Below are positions 15,607 to 24,507 of a DNA stretch of 64,000 bases, one piece after another. The stretch lies in contig NZ_CALGPC010000003.1 in NCBI RefSeq assembly GCF_937960835.1, positions 62,001-126,000 on the forward strand, given 5' to 3'. Within the stretch, counting starts at the first letter, position 1, and each line of letters opens with the position of its first letter. The notes beneath the pieces were generated by a model, which worked only from the letters and a program-made list of their open reading frames with translations, was not told where the DNA came from and did no database searches. Source of the DNA: an uncultured Ferrovibrio sp. Lineage in GTDB: Bacteria; Pseudomonadota; Alphaproteobacteria; Ferrovibrionales; Ferrovibrionaceae. Position numbers and translations under genes: made by a program.

Positions 15607-15751
15607 CGCAAGCTGGCGCTGAAAAGATCAGATCGCCAAGATCGAGAATCTGCCGATTCCCGACATCATTGCCTGGCCGCCACACTATCAGGAATGCACG
15701 ATGATCGGCACCGAGATGCGATCATCGGAAAATGCCACTACGCGGCTGCCG
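15607..15751 (+). repeat. Direct repeat copy B (decayed ydcH tail plus native 3' end of debranching-enzyme gene)
   Basis: 145 bases, the second copy of 14544-14687. Here the debranching-enzyme end (stop at 15688) is intact, whereas the YdcH part is a fragment whose TGA has become TGG and whose frame is shifted by an inserted A. The two copies are complementary: each keeps one gene intact and carries a relic of the other. Confidence 0.93.
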
Positions 15752-17850
15752 ACACGCTGGAACACCAAATTCACCTTCGCATCACCGACGCCGATATCGC
15801 TCAGCACCAGGCGGTCGATTGCAGAGGGCAAGGCCGGACGGTGGATATGAATCTCACCGCGTTCGCCATCGATGCGCAGCCCTAAACCCGCTTGCAGCAG
15901 CATGAAGATCGCACCGGCCGCCCAGGCCTGCGGCAGGCAGGCGACCGGATAATCGATCGGCGGCTCTCCCTTGGCGCGCGGGAAGCCGCAGAACAGTTCC
16001 GGAAGGCGCATGTCGTAATGCACGGCCGCCTCGAACAATTCGTCCAGCAGCCGGATAACGCCATCGCGCTCGCCATACCGCGCCAGGCCTGCCGCGCAGA
16101 GCGCTGTATCATGCGGCCAGACGGAGCCGTTGTGGTAGGACATGGGATTGTAGCGGGCCTGGCCGGGCGCCAGCGTACGCACGCCCCAGCCACTGTCGAA
16201 AGCCCCGGACAAGATCTGCGCCGTCACCTTTGCCGCGCGATCCGGCACGGGCAGGCCGACATAAAGCAGGTGCCCGGCATTGGAGGCGCGTACACGACAC
16301 AGTGAACCGTCGCCATCCAGCGCGATCCCATAGAAGCCCGCCTCCGGCATCCAGAAATGATCCTCCACGGCGCGGCGCAGCATCTCGCTGCGCATCTGCC
16401 AGCGGCCGGCGGCAACCGCATCGCCGCGCCGCTCGGCCAGTTTCGCCATAGCCGTCAGCGCAGCGAAAACATAGCCCTGCACCTCGACCAGGGCGATCGG
16501 CCCCTTGGGATTGCTGCCATCGGCATGGAAGATTGAGTCTTCGCTGTCCTTCCAGCCTTGATTGGCAAGACCCGATGTCTCGCCGCGGGCATAGACGAGG
16601 AAGCCCGTAGGCGTCGATTGCATGACCGATTCGATCCAGGACAACGCCGCGACCAAGGCAGGCCAGAGATCCTCGATGAAAGCCAGATCGTTGGTGCGTT
16701 CGGCATAGGCGCCAGCCAGCATGATGAAAAGCGGCGTGGTATCGACGCCACCATAGTAGCGCTCGAACGGTACCTCCTGCAGCCGCGGCATCTCGCCCTT
16801 GCGGGTTTCGTGCATGATCTTGCCAGGCGCTGAATCGCGGAAGCTGGAGGTTTCCTGGGCCTGATGCTGGGCCAGGAATTTCAACACGCCGCGCGCCAAG
16901 GCCGGATCAAACCATAGGGTCTGCAATGCCGTGATGATGGCGTCACGGCCAAACGGCGTGGAGAACCATGGAATGCCGGCATAGGGATAGGGACCAGTCG
17001 GCAATTCGCTGGTCAGCAAGGCAAGATCGGCGCGGGATTTATCGAGCCAGGCATTGAACAGGCGGCTGTTGCTGCGCAGCCGCCCGCCGCGCCGCAGTCG
17101 CAGACGCATGGCCCGGCGCGCTTTTGCAGCCGCCGCCCGATACCGCACCCTGGATGGCGATGCAGTGCCAGGCATGCTGCCGATTTCGAGGTAGAAGTCG
17201 ATGCAGCCATTGGGCGGCAGCAGGATCAAAAAATCGGCGCGATCGGCCGTCAGACGGGATGGCGGATGCGAAAAGGCAATGCAGGTGGCGCGTTCCAGGC
17301 CATCAAGGCCTTCATAACGGAAGGTCACGCCGGCATTTTCGACCTGTACCGGCAACATGCGACCGCGGCGCTGGCGCATCTGGCCGCGCACCTCGAACAT
17401 GTCGAAAAAATCGGCACCGAAACGAAAGCCCAAGGGCAGAGCTGCTTCGCGGTCGCTGTAATTGACGCAGCAGATGCGCTCATACAACCGGGCATCCCAC
17501 AGAAACCGGCTGCGTTCGATATGGATTACGCCTTCGGGAAGGGAGCGGCCACCCAGCGGCGGCAATGGCCGGTTGGTGACATGGGCGGTGAAGAAGATGT
17601 TATCGCGGCTGATCGCGGCACTCAGCAGTGACGGGCGTTCGCCTGCCAGCGTCAGCCGGAAATCGGAGAGGATGCGGGTATCGTTATGGAACAGCCCGTC
17701 GCCTTCGCCGAGAATATTTCCGTAGGCATCGGCAATAATGAAGGTGTCGCCCTCTTTAAGCGCATAGAGCCGGTTGGGAACGCGCGGTTCGGCGACGGTT
17801 TTCTCCTGGCTCTGCGGAACTGCAGCGGCGGGCGACAATCCTTGCGACAT
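15688..17850 (-). CDS. Amylo-alpha-1,6-glucosidase / glycogen debranching-type protein
   Basis: About 720 residues. The N-terminal domain (GDTFIIADAYGNILGEGDGLFHNDTRILSDF) is the GDE_N_bis type, and the rest is an (alpha/alpha)6-barrel glycoside hydrolase with IPWFSTPFGRDAIIT, YYGGVDTTPLFI, GWKDSEDSIFHADG and YNPMSYHNGSVWPHD; the Asp and Glu in these motifs are the expected catalytic positions. The family hydrolyses alpha-glucosidic bonds in glycogen-like or storage oligosaccharides, but exact substrate is unproven for this bacterial branch. ATG at 17850 has GGAG upstream. It is 109 bases downstream of the glycosyltransferase gene and likely cotranscribed. Its last 60 bases lie in repeat copy B. 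Confidence 0.85.
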   Translation of the reverse strand: MSQGLSPAAAVPQSQEKTVAEPRVPNRLYALKEGDTFIIADAYGNILGEGDGLFHNDTRILSDFRLTLAGERPSLLSAAISRDNIFFTAHVTNRPLPPLGGRSLPEGVIHIERSRFLWDARLYERICCVNYSDREAALPLGFRFGADFFDMFEVRGQMRQRRGRMLPVQVENAGVTFRYEGLDGLERATCIAFSHPPSRLTADRADFLILLPPNGCIDFYLEIGSMPGTASPSRVRYRAAAAKARRAMRLRLRRGGRLRSNSRLFNAWLDKSRADLALLTSELPTGPYPYAGIPWFSTPFGRDAIITALQTLWFDPALARGVLKFLAQHQAQETSSFRDSAPGKIMHETRKGEMPRLQEVPFERYYGGVDTTPLFIMLAGAYAERTNDLAFIEDLWPALVAALSWIESVMQSTPTGFLVYARGETSGLANQGWKDSEDSIFHADGSNPKGPIALVEVQGYVFAALTAMAKLAERRGDAVAAGRWQMRSEMLRRAVEDHFWMPEAGFYGIALDGDGSLCRVRASNAGHLLYVGLPVPDRAAKVTAQILSGAFDSGWGVRTLAPGQARYNPMSYHNGSVWPHDTALCAAGLARYGERDGVIRLLDELFEAAVHYDMRLPELFCGFPRAKGEPPIDYPVACLPQAWAAGAIFMLLQAGLGLRIDGERGEIHIHRPALPSAIDRLVLSDIGVGDAKVNLVFQRVGSRVVAFSDDRISVPIIVHS

Positions 17851-17959
17851 GGGATACTCCGACGCTTCCCCCCTTTTTCCCAGCAAGGCTAGGCGCCGGC
17901 CGGCATGCCATCTGCAAGGAGACCGATGGATGCCGGCCTGGCCGGAGCCTGACGACGAT

Positions 17960-19030
17960 TTAGGCTGTCTGCATCAAAGCAGGAGTGCTGGCGGCATCGT
18001 CGAGGCGGCCAAGGCGCCAATAGAGTTCAAGATATTGCCGCGCCATGACTGTCGCCGAGAAGCGCAGCTCGAAGGCACGCCGGATCTGCCGGCGGTCCAG
18101 CTGGCCGATCTGCCAGACCGCCGTGACCGCATCCTCTTCGGTATCGATGATGCGACCGGTCAAGCCATCCTCGACCACTTCCGGAACTGAGCCGCAATTC
18201 CACGCCACCACCGGCGTGCCGCAGGCCATGGCTTCAATCATCACCAGACCGAAGGGCTCGGGCCAGTCAATTGGGAAGAGCAGCGCCAGCGCATTGCCCA
18301 GGAAATCGGATTTCTGCGCATCGCTGATCTCGCCGATATACTGGATCAGCTTTCCGTCTATCTGCGGCTCGATCACTTCGCGCCAATAGACGCGGTCGGC
18401 AGCATCGATCTTGGCGGCGATCTTCAGCGGAATGCCGGCGCGCCGCGCGATCTGGATGGCGCGGTCGGGACGCTTCTCGGGCGAAATCCGGCCCAGGAAA
18501 GCCAGATAGCCGCCGCTTGGCTGCGCCGTGAAGCGATACAGATCGATCGGCAGGCCATGGTGGACGGTGCCGATCCAGTTGGCGAAGGAAAGCGGTGCGC
18601 GCTGGCTGTTGGAAATCGAAACCAGCGGATAATACGGCCAACGCTTGTAGGCGAGGTCGAGATCCTTCATGTCGAGCCGCCCGTGCAGCGTCGTCACGGT
18701 GCGCTCGGCAATGTCCTGGAAATACGGGAAATGCAGAAGATCGACGTGGAAATGCAGCACATCGAATTGATCCGCACGCCGCCGCACCTCATGCAGCATC
18801 GAAAGATGCGCGGCGATGTCGGATTTCAGCGCTTCGGGGTCGAGGCGGATCGCCTGGTCGCGAACCGGAACAAGCTTGGCTTTGGTGACAGCGTCGGCGC
18901 TGGCGAATAATGTGACCTCATGTCCGAGATCGACCAGCGCGTCGGCAAGATAGGCCACAATGCGCTCGGTGCCGCCATAGAGCTTCGGCGGCACCGCCTC
19001 GTACAGAGGGGCGATTTGCGCAATTTTCAT
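17960..19030 (-). CDS. GT4-family glycosyltransferase
   Basis: About 356 residues with the two-Rossmann GT-B fold: MKIAQIAPLYEAVPPKLYGG at the start with the acceptor-side GGTE loop, AFLGRISPEKRPDRAI in the middle and the nucleotide-sugar site WPEPFGLVMIEAMACGTPVVA with the EX7E pattern. The start at 19030 has an excellent GGAGGAG seven bases upstream, and earlier in-frame starts (to 19330) are discarded. Pairing with the debranching-type enzyme suggests synthesis and remodelling of a storage or compatible-solute glucan. Substrates are not readable from sequence. Confidence 0.85.
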   Translation of the reverse strand: MKIAQIAPLYEAVPPKLYGGTERIVAYLADALVDLGHEVTLFASADAVTKAKLVPVRDQAIRLDPEALKSDIAAHLSMLHEVRRRADQFDVLHFHVDLLHFPYFQDIAERTVTTLHGRLDMKDLDLAYKRWPYYPLVSISNSQRAPLSFANWIGTVHHGLPIDLYRFTAQPSGGYLAFLGRISPEKRPDRAIQIARRAGIPLKIAAKIDAADRVYWREVIEPQIDGKLIQYIGEISDAQKSDFLGNALALLFPIDWPEPFGLVMIEAMACGTPVVAWNCGSVPEVVEDGLTGRIIDTEEDAVTAVWQIGQLDRRQIRRAFELRFSATVMARQYLELYWRLGRLDDAASTPALMQTA

Positions 19031-19360
19031 ACGAATCTCCTCCTTCCTCCTAGCAGCCTGTGGTCGCCTTCGCCGGACGCGCGGCAAGCGCTGCCCCAGG
19101 TAAACACCTGACGGAGGAAATCGGATCATTTTGGGCGGAACCCGCAGCAAGCCGCCAGCGGGGTAGCCGCGCTTGCCGTATCCTCCCTCGAGCAACACGG
19201 GCAACGAAGCCGCTCGGGCCGCGCGCTCTATAGCCGCGTCAAAGCCCGGCAGCCGGGATGCGGGGCATCCCCGGCGGCGCAGAGATAAGCACGGTTTGCC
19301 ATGGTTCAAGAGGTCGGCGATCCGCCGCACCCGCGACGAGAGAATCAGAAGCGATCGATC
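19031..19360. other. 330-base intergenic region between glycosyltransferase and amine oxidase genes
   Basis: No gene is supported here. It holds the leader of the glycosyltransferase gene and, at 19252-19275, a GC-rich hairpin (GCCGGGATGC / GCATCCCCGGC with one bulged base) about 90 bases beyond the amine oxidase stop. The hairpin could slow transcription but has no T-run. Confidence 0.5.
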
Positions 19361-20758
19361 TCAGCCGAGCAAACGCAGGATTTCTGCCGCTGCCGTGCGA
19401 CCGGAGATCCACGCGCCCGTTGCCGAGCCAACCCATTCGGACGGCGCGAAAGCCTCGCCGGCAAAAACCAGCCGCCGCTGGCCGCTGCGAGCCGCGTTGC
19501 GGCGAGCGATCGAAAAGCCGGGTCGCGCTGCTGCAACGGCGCCACGGCTATAGGGTTCCGCCCCCCAGCGGGAGGCAATGCCTTTGATGAAACGGCGATC
19601 GATCTCCTCGCCCAAAAGGGCTTTGAGCTGCGCGCGGGCGGCGTCGATCATCGCGGCCTCGCCCTGCGTTTCCAGCGCCCGCGCATAATCGCCGCCAACC
19701 ACAGCGACGGCGACCGGCTGCGCCTGCACATTCAGGCGGAACAGCATGGGGCCTGTGCCACGCGCAGCACCGGCATCGACCCGCAGAAGCACCTGGGTAT
19801 TCACCGGCGCTTCGAAGCTGCCCGGCTCATAATGCAGCGCAATGCGGTTGAGCAGTCCCATGGAGAGCCGGCGTAAGGCATCGCGCTGTTCCGCCGGCAA
19901 TGCGGGCTGGAAGACCAGATCACTTTGCTGCAGCACGCCGATCGGCACCGTCACGATGCAGGCGGCGGCGCGGACCTGGCCCAGCGCCGTGGCAACCGTA
20001 GCGCCGCTGTCACCCCATTCGATGCGTGTCACGGGATGCGACAGATACACAGGCAGACCTTCGGCATAGGAGGCCAGCCAGGATCCCATGCCACCAGGCA
20101 GCCAGGCATCGTTGCCGGTGCCGGCCAGCCGCGGCACATCGATGGCAGCCACCTGGCCAAATTCAACGCCGATATGCAGCGGGCCGGCCAGCGCCCGGGC
20201 CGTATCGGCCCAGCGGGTATCGGTGCCATTGCCATTGAACTTCACCCGGCTGGCCAGCGCGACATCGACGCGCAGGGTCTGCGCATCCACGATGGCGTCG
20301 TCTACCCGGTCGTACAAGCTGCCGAGCGCGTCGTAATCCAGGCCGGAGGCCTCGCGCACACCATCGCGCGTGCGATCGAACAACCAGAAATCGCCATCAT
20401 CGGCCTGCAGCTTGACCTCGCGGCGGCGCAAGTCGGCGACCAGCGGATTGATATCGGCCGAACGCAAAGAGGCAGCACCGAGATCGACGGGGAAGCCAAG
20501 CCGCACCGTATCGGTCCAGATACGGCCGCCGATGCGGTCGCGCGCTTCCAACACAGCGACGCTGCGGCCGCGTTCAGCCAAAATGCGCGCGGCAGCAAGG
20601 CCGGCAATCCCAGCACCGATGATGGCAACATCGACGCTGCCCGGCAGAGCGGGTTGGGGGTGTGTCTGTGCAAGCGCAGTGTCGCGACGCGGCCATAACG
20701 GCAACGCTGCCGTCGCCAATCCTCCTTGGATCGCCCTTCTGCGCGATATGCCTGCCAT
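19361..20758 (-). CDS. Tat-exported flavin-containing amine oxidase
   Basis: 465 residues. An N-terminal Tat signal (SRRRAIQGGLATAALPL) is followed by the FAD dinucleotide-binding fold VDVAIIGAGIAGLAAARILAE and VLEARDRIGGRIWTD, and a C-terminal FAD loop RLVFAGEAFAPSEWVGSATG. This is the monoamine/polyamine oxidase family, which oxidises amines to aldehydes with hydrogen peroxide release, here in the periplasm. Substrate is unknown. Standalone gene; downstream hairpin at 19252. Its first bases are 92 bases from a terminator of the next gene upstream. Confidence 0.87.
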   Translation of the reverse strand: MAGISRRRAIQGGLATAALPLWPRRDTALAQTHPQPALPGSVDVAIIGAGIAGLAAARILAERGRSVAVLEARDRIGGRIWTDTVRLGFPVDLGAASLRSADINPLVADLRRREVKLQADDGDFWLFDRTRDGVREASGLDYDALGSLYDRVDDAIVDAQTLRVDVALASRVKFNGNGTDTRWADTARALAGPLHIGVEFGQVAAIDVPRLAGTGNDAWLPGGMGSWLASYAEGLPVYLSHPVTRIEWGDSGATVATALGQVRAAACIVTVPIGVLQQSDLVFQPALPAEQRDALRRLSMGLLNRIALHYEPGSFEAPVNTQVLLRVDAGAARGTGPMLFRLNVQAQPVAVAVVGGDYARALETQGEAAMIDAARAQLKALLGEEIDRRFIKGIASRWGAEPYSRGAVAAARPGFSIARRNAARSGQRRLVFAGEAFAPSEWVGSATGAWISGRTAAAEILRLLG

Positions 20759-20849
20759 TGCGCTATTATGCCTGCATGACTGCCGGAATGGGAGGGCTTG
20801 CAGCCCGGTCCAGGGCGCGGCCTGCCCGATACGACACCAGATAGATTTA

Positions 20850-20876
20850 AAGCCGGGCCGCGATGCGGCCCGGCTT
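20850..20876 (-). terminator. Strong intrinsic terminator hairpin of the exported esterase gene
   Basis: A perfect 12-base-pair stem AAGCCGGGCCGC / GCGGCCCGGCTT with a 3-base loop, 27 bases beyond the esterase stop. On the minus strand it is followed by TAAATCTAT. Confidence 0.85.
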
Positions 20877-20902
20877 GGTCGTCTTGACGGTGCAACGGCG
20901 CG

Positions 20903-21943
20903 TTACTTGGCGAAAGCCTGACGCAGTGCGCTGTTCGCCTGGCTGATCGCAGCGGACGTGGCCGGGCTGTCGGCAACGCCATGCAGCATGACGAAGTCGT
21001 GGATCGTGCCGTTGTAGCGCGTCGAGGTGACGGTTACGCCAGCTGCGGTCAGCTTGCGGGCATAAGCCTCGCCTTCGTCGCGCAGCAGGTCATTCTCAGC
21101 GACGATCACGGTCGCGGAAGGCAGGCCCTGCAACTGCTCGACCGATGCCTTCAACGGGAAAGCGAGGGCATCGTTACGCACTTCCTTCGGATAGTAGGCA
21201 TCCAGGAAGTAATGCATCGCATTGGTCGTCAACCACGGACCGTTGCCGAAGGCCGTGTACGAGCCGTTCTGCGAGACGTCGTCGGTCACCGGATAGAACA
21301 GCACCTGATGGCTGATCTTCGGGCCGCCGCGCTGCTTGGCCAGCAGGGTCACCGCCGCCGCCATGTTGCCGCCGGCTGAGTCACCCGCGACCGCGATGCG
21401 CGATCCGTCGACATTCAGCGCCTTGGCATTATCCACCACGTACTTGGTGGCGGCATAGGCTTCCTCGTTCGGCACCGGATACTTCACCTCAGGCGCCCGG
21501 TGGTAGTCGACGAAGATCACGGCGGCCCGAGCACCGACGGCGATCTCGCGGATCAGGCGATCATGGGTATCCTTGCCGCCCAGCACCCATCCGCCGCCGT
21601 GAAAGTACATCACAGCAGGCAGGGCTTCGCTGACGCCTTCAGGCCGCACGATCCGGAGATCGACCGCCCCTAGCGGGCCGACCGGGATGGTGAGGTCCTG
21701 GATGCTCGCCGGCTGCTTGGCGACCGGGCCGGCCTGGGCGCCGGACAGGACCTTGCGGGCCTCTGCCGGGCTCAGCGTATAGATGGGCGGGCCACCGGCT
21801 GCGGTAACGGCGTTCACGAAGTTCTGGCTGACCGGATCGAGATTGGCGGCCTGGGCTCCGGCCTCCCCGGAGATGGCCAGGGCAAGGCCGGCGACCAGGG
21901 CGGTAGTGGCGACAAGCTGGCGGGTTTTGCGTGCGATAATCAT
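20903..21943 (-). CDS. Exported alpha/beta-hydrolase (hormone-sensitive-lipase type esterase)
   Basis: 346 residues with a Sec signal peptide (about residues 1-30, ending SGEAGAQA). The oxyanion motif VMYFHGGGWVLGG, nucleophile GDSAGGN and the C-terminal His in GTIHDFVML identify the HSL/type IV esterase family, which cleaves short-chain esters. It is divergent from an OhrR-type MarR regulator with palindromes in the shared 190-base gap, so expression is probably controlled by it. Terminated by the hairpin at 20850. Confidence 0.88.
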   Translation of the reverse strand: MIIARKTRQLVATTALVAGLALAISGEAGAQAANLDPVSQNFVNAVTAAGGPPIYTLSPAEARKVLSGAQAGPVAKQPASIQDLTIPVGPLGAVDLRIVRPEGVSEALPAVMYFHGGGWVLGGKDTHDRLIREIAVGARAAVIFVDYHRAPEVKYPVPNEEAYAATKYVVDNAKALNVDGSRIAVAGDSAGGNMAAAVTLLAKQRGGPKISHQVLFYPVTDDVSQNGSYTAFGNGPWLTTNAMHYFLDAYYPKEVRNDALAFPLKASVEQLQGLPSATVIVAENDLLRDEGEAYARKLTAAGVTVTSTRYNGTIHDFVMLHGVADSPATSAAISQANSALRQAFAK

Positions 21944-22017
21944 GACTTAGCTCCGTGATCTGTTGGTTGGCGGTGTCTGGCTGGTGGGCCAGGTGTCCGT
22001 CACCGGACAGGAGTTAT

Positions 22018-22029
22018 TTATCGTGATAA
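22018..22029. promoter_or_regulatory. Operator candidate 1 for the MarR/OhrR regulator
   Basis: TTATCGTGATAA, with TTATC/GATAA arms around a GT core, in the gap between the divergent esterase and MarR genes. It shares its arms with the better site at 22073. Additional half-sites (GATAATT) sit at 22025-22031 and 22040-22046. Confidence 0.55.
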
Positions 22030-22072
22030 TTAGTCGCTTGATAATTGATTTCTCCGAATACCTGCTATGAAT

Positions 22073-22088
22073 TTATCGCAGGCGATAA
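22073..22088. promoter_or_regulatory. Operator candidate 2 for the MarR/OhrR regulator
   Basis: TTATCGCAGGCGATAA has perfect 7-base arms and a two-base spacer. It lies 45 bases before the MarR ATG, just upstream of a TATAATAAT -10-like run near 22100-22108, so binding there would block the regulator's own promoter. Confidence 0.65.
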
Positions 22089-22133
22089 TTTATCACGCTA
22101 TATAATAATGGGCACAAGACAGGAGCTATTGTC

Positions 22134-22601
22134 ATGACGGGACCCAAATCCCCCTCCCCCGACCAAATGCTGCGTTTGGACAACCAGCTCTGTTTCGCCA
22201 TTTATTCGACGGGGCTGGCCTTCAACCGGCTTTACAAGCCCATCCTGGACGAGATGGGCCTGACCTATCCGCAATATCTGGTGATGCTGGCGCTGTGGGA
22301 GCAGGACGGCCAGACCGTCGGCGCCCTGGGCGAAAAGCTGTTCCTGGAGTCGAGCACGCTGACGCCCCTGCTCAAACGTCTGGAGACAGCTGGCTATGTG
22401 AAGCGCAGCCGCAACCCGGAAGACGAGCGCCAGGTGCAGATCACCCTGACCGAAACCGGCCGCGCGCTGAAGGACCATGCCCTCGTCTGCCCGACCACGG
22501 TGGTGCAGGCCTCGGGACAAAGCCTGAGCGCGTTGATGGAATTGAAGGAAGCGGCGGTGAAGCTTCGCGACGCCTTCAATGCCTACAATGCAGGACGCTG
22601 A
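22134..22601 (+). CDS. MarR family regulator of OhrR type
   Basis: 155 residues. The opening LDNQLCFAIYSTGLAFNRLYKPILDEMGLTYPQYL is strikingly OhrR-like, including the peroxide-sensing Cys in LCFAIY (Cys20); a second Cys occurs near residue 123 (ALVCPTT), as in two-Cys OhrR proteins. The winged helix runs through LGEKLFLESSTLTPLLKRLE with the wing RSRNPEDERQVQI. OhrR proteins are derepressed by organic hydroperoxides. Here the divergent neighbour is an esterase rather than ohr, so the effector and regulon need testing. It converges on pheA with 6 bases between stops. Confidence 0.85.
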   Translation: MTGPKSPSPDQMLRLDNQLCFAIYSTGLAFNRLYKPILDEMGLTYPQYLVMLALWEQDGQTVGALGEKLFLESSTLTPLLKRLETAGYVKRSRNPEDERQVQITLTETGRALKDHALVCPTTVVQASGQSLSALMELKEAAVKLRDAFNAYNAGR

Positions 22602-22607
22602 ATGGTC

Positions 22608-23492
22608 TTATGCTTCCGAACGGAAGGAGTGGGCGGAGAAGACGCCGAGCACTTTCAGCGAGCGGCTGAAATACTCCAGTTCCTGCAGCGCCAGATCGAC
22701 ATGACGCTGGGCCGGATGACCGTCGATCTCGGCATAGAATTCGGCAACCTTGAAGCCATCGGTCAGATAGCTTTCCAGCTTGATCACGTTCACGCCGTTG
22801 GTGGCGAAGCCGCCTAGCGCCTTGTAAAGCGCGGCCGGCACGCTGCGCACCTTGAACATGATGGCGGTGATGCAGCCGCCTTTGTTCGGATCAGGATCGC
22901 GGCGCTGGCGCTCCAGCTTGATGAAGCGCGTCGTATTGGTGTGATTGTCCTCGATATCGGCGCGCAGGATCTGCAAACCGTAAAGCTCGCCGGCAATGGC
23001 CGAAGCAATCGCTGCCTCTTCGGGATTGTTGCGCTCGGCCACGTCCTTCGCCGAACCAGCCGTGTCGCTGGACACCACAGGCTCGATGCCAAGATCCTTG
23101 ATCAGCCGTCGGCATTGCGACAGCGCCTGCACATGACTGTAGACGCGCTTGATGCTTTTCACCGTGGCCGATTTCGGCGCCAGCAACTGATGGCGCACAC
23201 GTAGGAAATGCTCGGCCGTGATGTACAGGCCGCCGGTGGGCAGCAATTGGTGGATGTCCGCCACGCGTCCAGCAGTGGAATTCTCAATGGGGATCAGTGC
23301 GCAGGCTGCCTTGCCGTCGCGCACTGCAGAGAAGGCATCCTCGAAGGTCGCACAGGGCAGCGGTGCAAATTCGGGCAACGCCTCGCGGCAAGCCAGATGC
23401 GAATAGGCGCCCGGCGCGCCCTGAAACGCCACGACCGTTGCGGGATCGGTGGCATCGGTGGCGAGATTGGGCGCGAGAGCGGACGCGGACAT
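22608..23492 (-). CDS. pheA: Prephenate dehydratase
   Basis: 294 residues. Converts prephenate to phenylpyruvate in phenylalanine synthesis. The N-terminal PDT domain shows VAFQGAPGAYSHLA, ALIPIENSTAGRV and the catalytic NTTRFIKLER (Thr-Arg-Phe), followed by a C-terminal ACT domain (FKVRSVPAALYKALGGFATNGVN and KLESYLTDG) for phenylalanine feedback. The usual ESRP of the ACT loop is replaced by ESYL, as is common in alphaproteobacteria. Lies 41 bases upstream of kdsB in the same direction, so the two form a pheA-kdsB operon. Confidence 0.94.
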   Translation of the reverse strand: MSASALAPNLATDATDPATVVAFQGAPGAYSHLACREALPEFAPLPCATFEDAFSAVRDGKAACALIPIENSTAGRVADIHQLLPTGGLYITAEHFLRVRHQLLAPKSATVKSIKRVYSHVQALSQCRRLIKDLGIEPVVSSDTAGSAKDVAERNNPEEAAIASAIAGELYGLQILRADIEDNHTNTTRFIKLERQRRDPDPNKGGCITAIMFKVRSVPAALYKALGGFATNGVNVIKLESYLTDGFKVAEFYAEIDGHPAQRHVDLALQELEYFSRSLKVLGVFSAHSFRSEA

Positions 23493-23533
23493 GCGAATAA
23501 CTTCTTTTTTAGATCGGAAAATGCGGATATGGC

Positions 23534-24286
23534 CTAGCGGCCCGTCATGACCTGGCGGATGCGATCGAGGTCAGAAGGAGTATCGACCCCGAGCGGAAGG
23601 GTGTCAACGACAGCCGCCGCGATGCTCATGCCGTTCTCCAGCGCGCGCAATTGTTCGAGCTTTTCGCGCTGCTCCAGCGGCGCTGGCGGCAAGCTGACGA
23701 AACGCTCCAGCGCCGCACGGCGATAGGCATAGATGCCGATATGATGCCACAGCGGCCCCTCGCCAGATGGCACCGGGCGGCGGCTGAAATAGAGCGCGCG
23801 GCCAATGGTCGCGCCCGACTGAAGGCTAAGCACCGCCTTCACGACATTCGGATCGTCAATCTCGTGGCTTTCGACAATGGGGGTCGCCAGGGTGGCGATG
23901 TCGAAGGCAGCATCGGAAAGCGGACTGAGTGCGGCGCGCACCACCTTGGGGTCGATGGCCGGCAGGTCGCCTTGCAGGTTGATGACAGCATCATGGCGCC
24001 GCTCGGGGTCCAGCTTGGTCAGCGCCTCATAAATGCGATCCGAGCCCGAGGGATGGTTGGGATCGGTCATCACCGCCTCGCCCCCGGCCGCCCGGACGGC
24101 ATCGGCGATGGCGGCATCCCCGCAGGCCACGGCGACCCGGGAGAAGCCAGCTTCCTGCGCGCGGCGCAGGCAATGCACGATCATCGGCAGGCCATGGATG
24201 TCGGCCAGCGGCTTGTTGGGCAGGCGGGTGGAGGCCAGCCGCGAGGGGATCAGGACGATGGGATTCTGCGGTAAAGAAGCAGTCAT
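23534..24286 (-). CDS. kdsB: 3-deoxy-manno-octulosonate cytidylyltransferase (CMP-KDO synthetase)
   Basis: 250 residues. Activates KDO as CMP-KDO for lipopolysaccharide inner-core assembly. IPSRLASTRLPNKPLADIHG at the N-terminus is the nucleotide-binding motif; HPSGSDRIYEAL, NLQGDLPAIDP and WHHIGIYAYRR complete the family pattern. ATG at 24286 is chosen as the family start; the frame is open upstream but unconserved. Shows that this organism makes KDO-containing LPS. Confidence 0.95.
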   Translation of the reverse strand: MTASLPQNPIVLIPSRLASTRLPNKPLADIHGLPMIVHCLRRAQEAGFSRVAVACGDAAIADAVRAAGGEAVMTDPNHPSGSDRIYEALTKLDPERRHDAVINLQGDLPAIDPKVVRAALSPLSDAAFDIATLATPIVESHEIDDPNVVKAVLSLQSGATIGRALYFSRRPVPSGEGPLWHHIGIYAYRRAALERFVSLPPAPLEQREKLEQLRALENGMSIAAAVVDTLPLGVDTPSDLDRIRQVMTGR

Positions 24287-24507
24287 GGCGGCTCGGCGAA
24301 AAGCGGGACGGGACAAGCGGTTGGCGGCGACTCGAGACAGAGCCACAGGGTGCGGCACTTCGCCGCAGCCAGCGCTGGCGTCAGCTCTTATCGTGCCGAT
24401 ATATACGGGTTGCGAACGGTCCGGGGAAGCCGCTAATGTGCAGCGCGTTTTCGGGCCGTTTCGGGCCCTTTTGCCCATGCTTTCCTGCCGTCAGGAGTGA
24501 CTTCAAG

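Noticed and set aside
14544..15751. Insertion sequence or composite transposon
   Set aside because: No transposase, no terminal inverted repeats, and the flanking duplication is 144 bases of former gene ends, unlike a target-site duplication.
19252..19275. Intrinsic terminator of the amine oxidase gene
   Set aside because: The hairpin is strong but 90 bases from the stop and lacks a T-run; kept only as a note in the intergenic entry.
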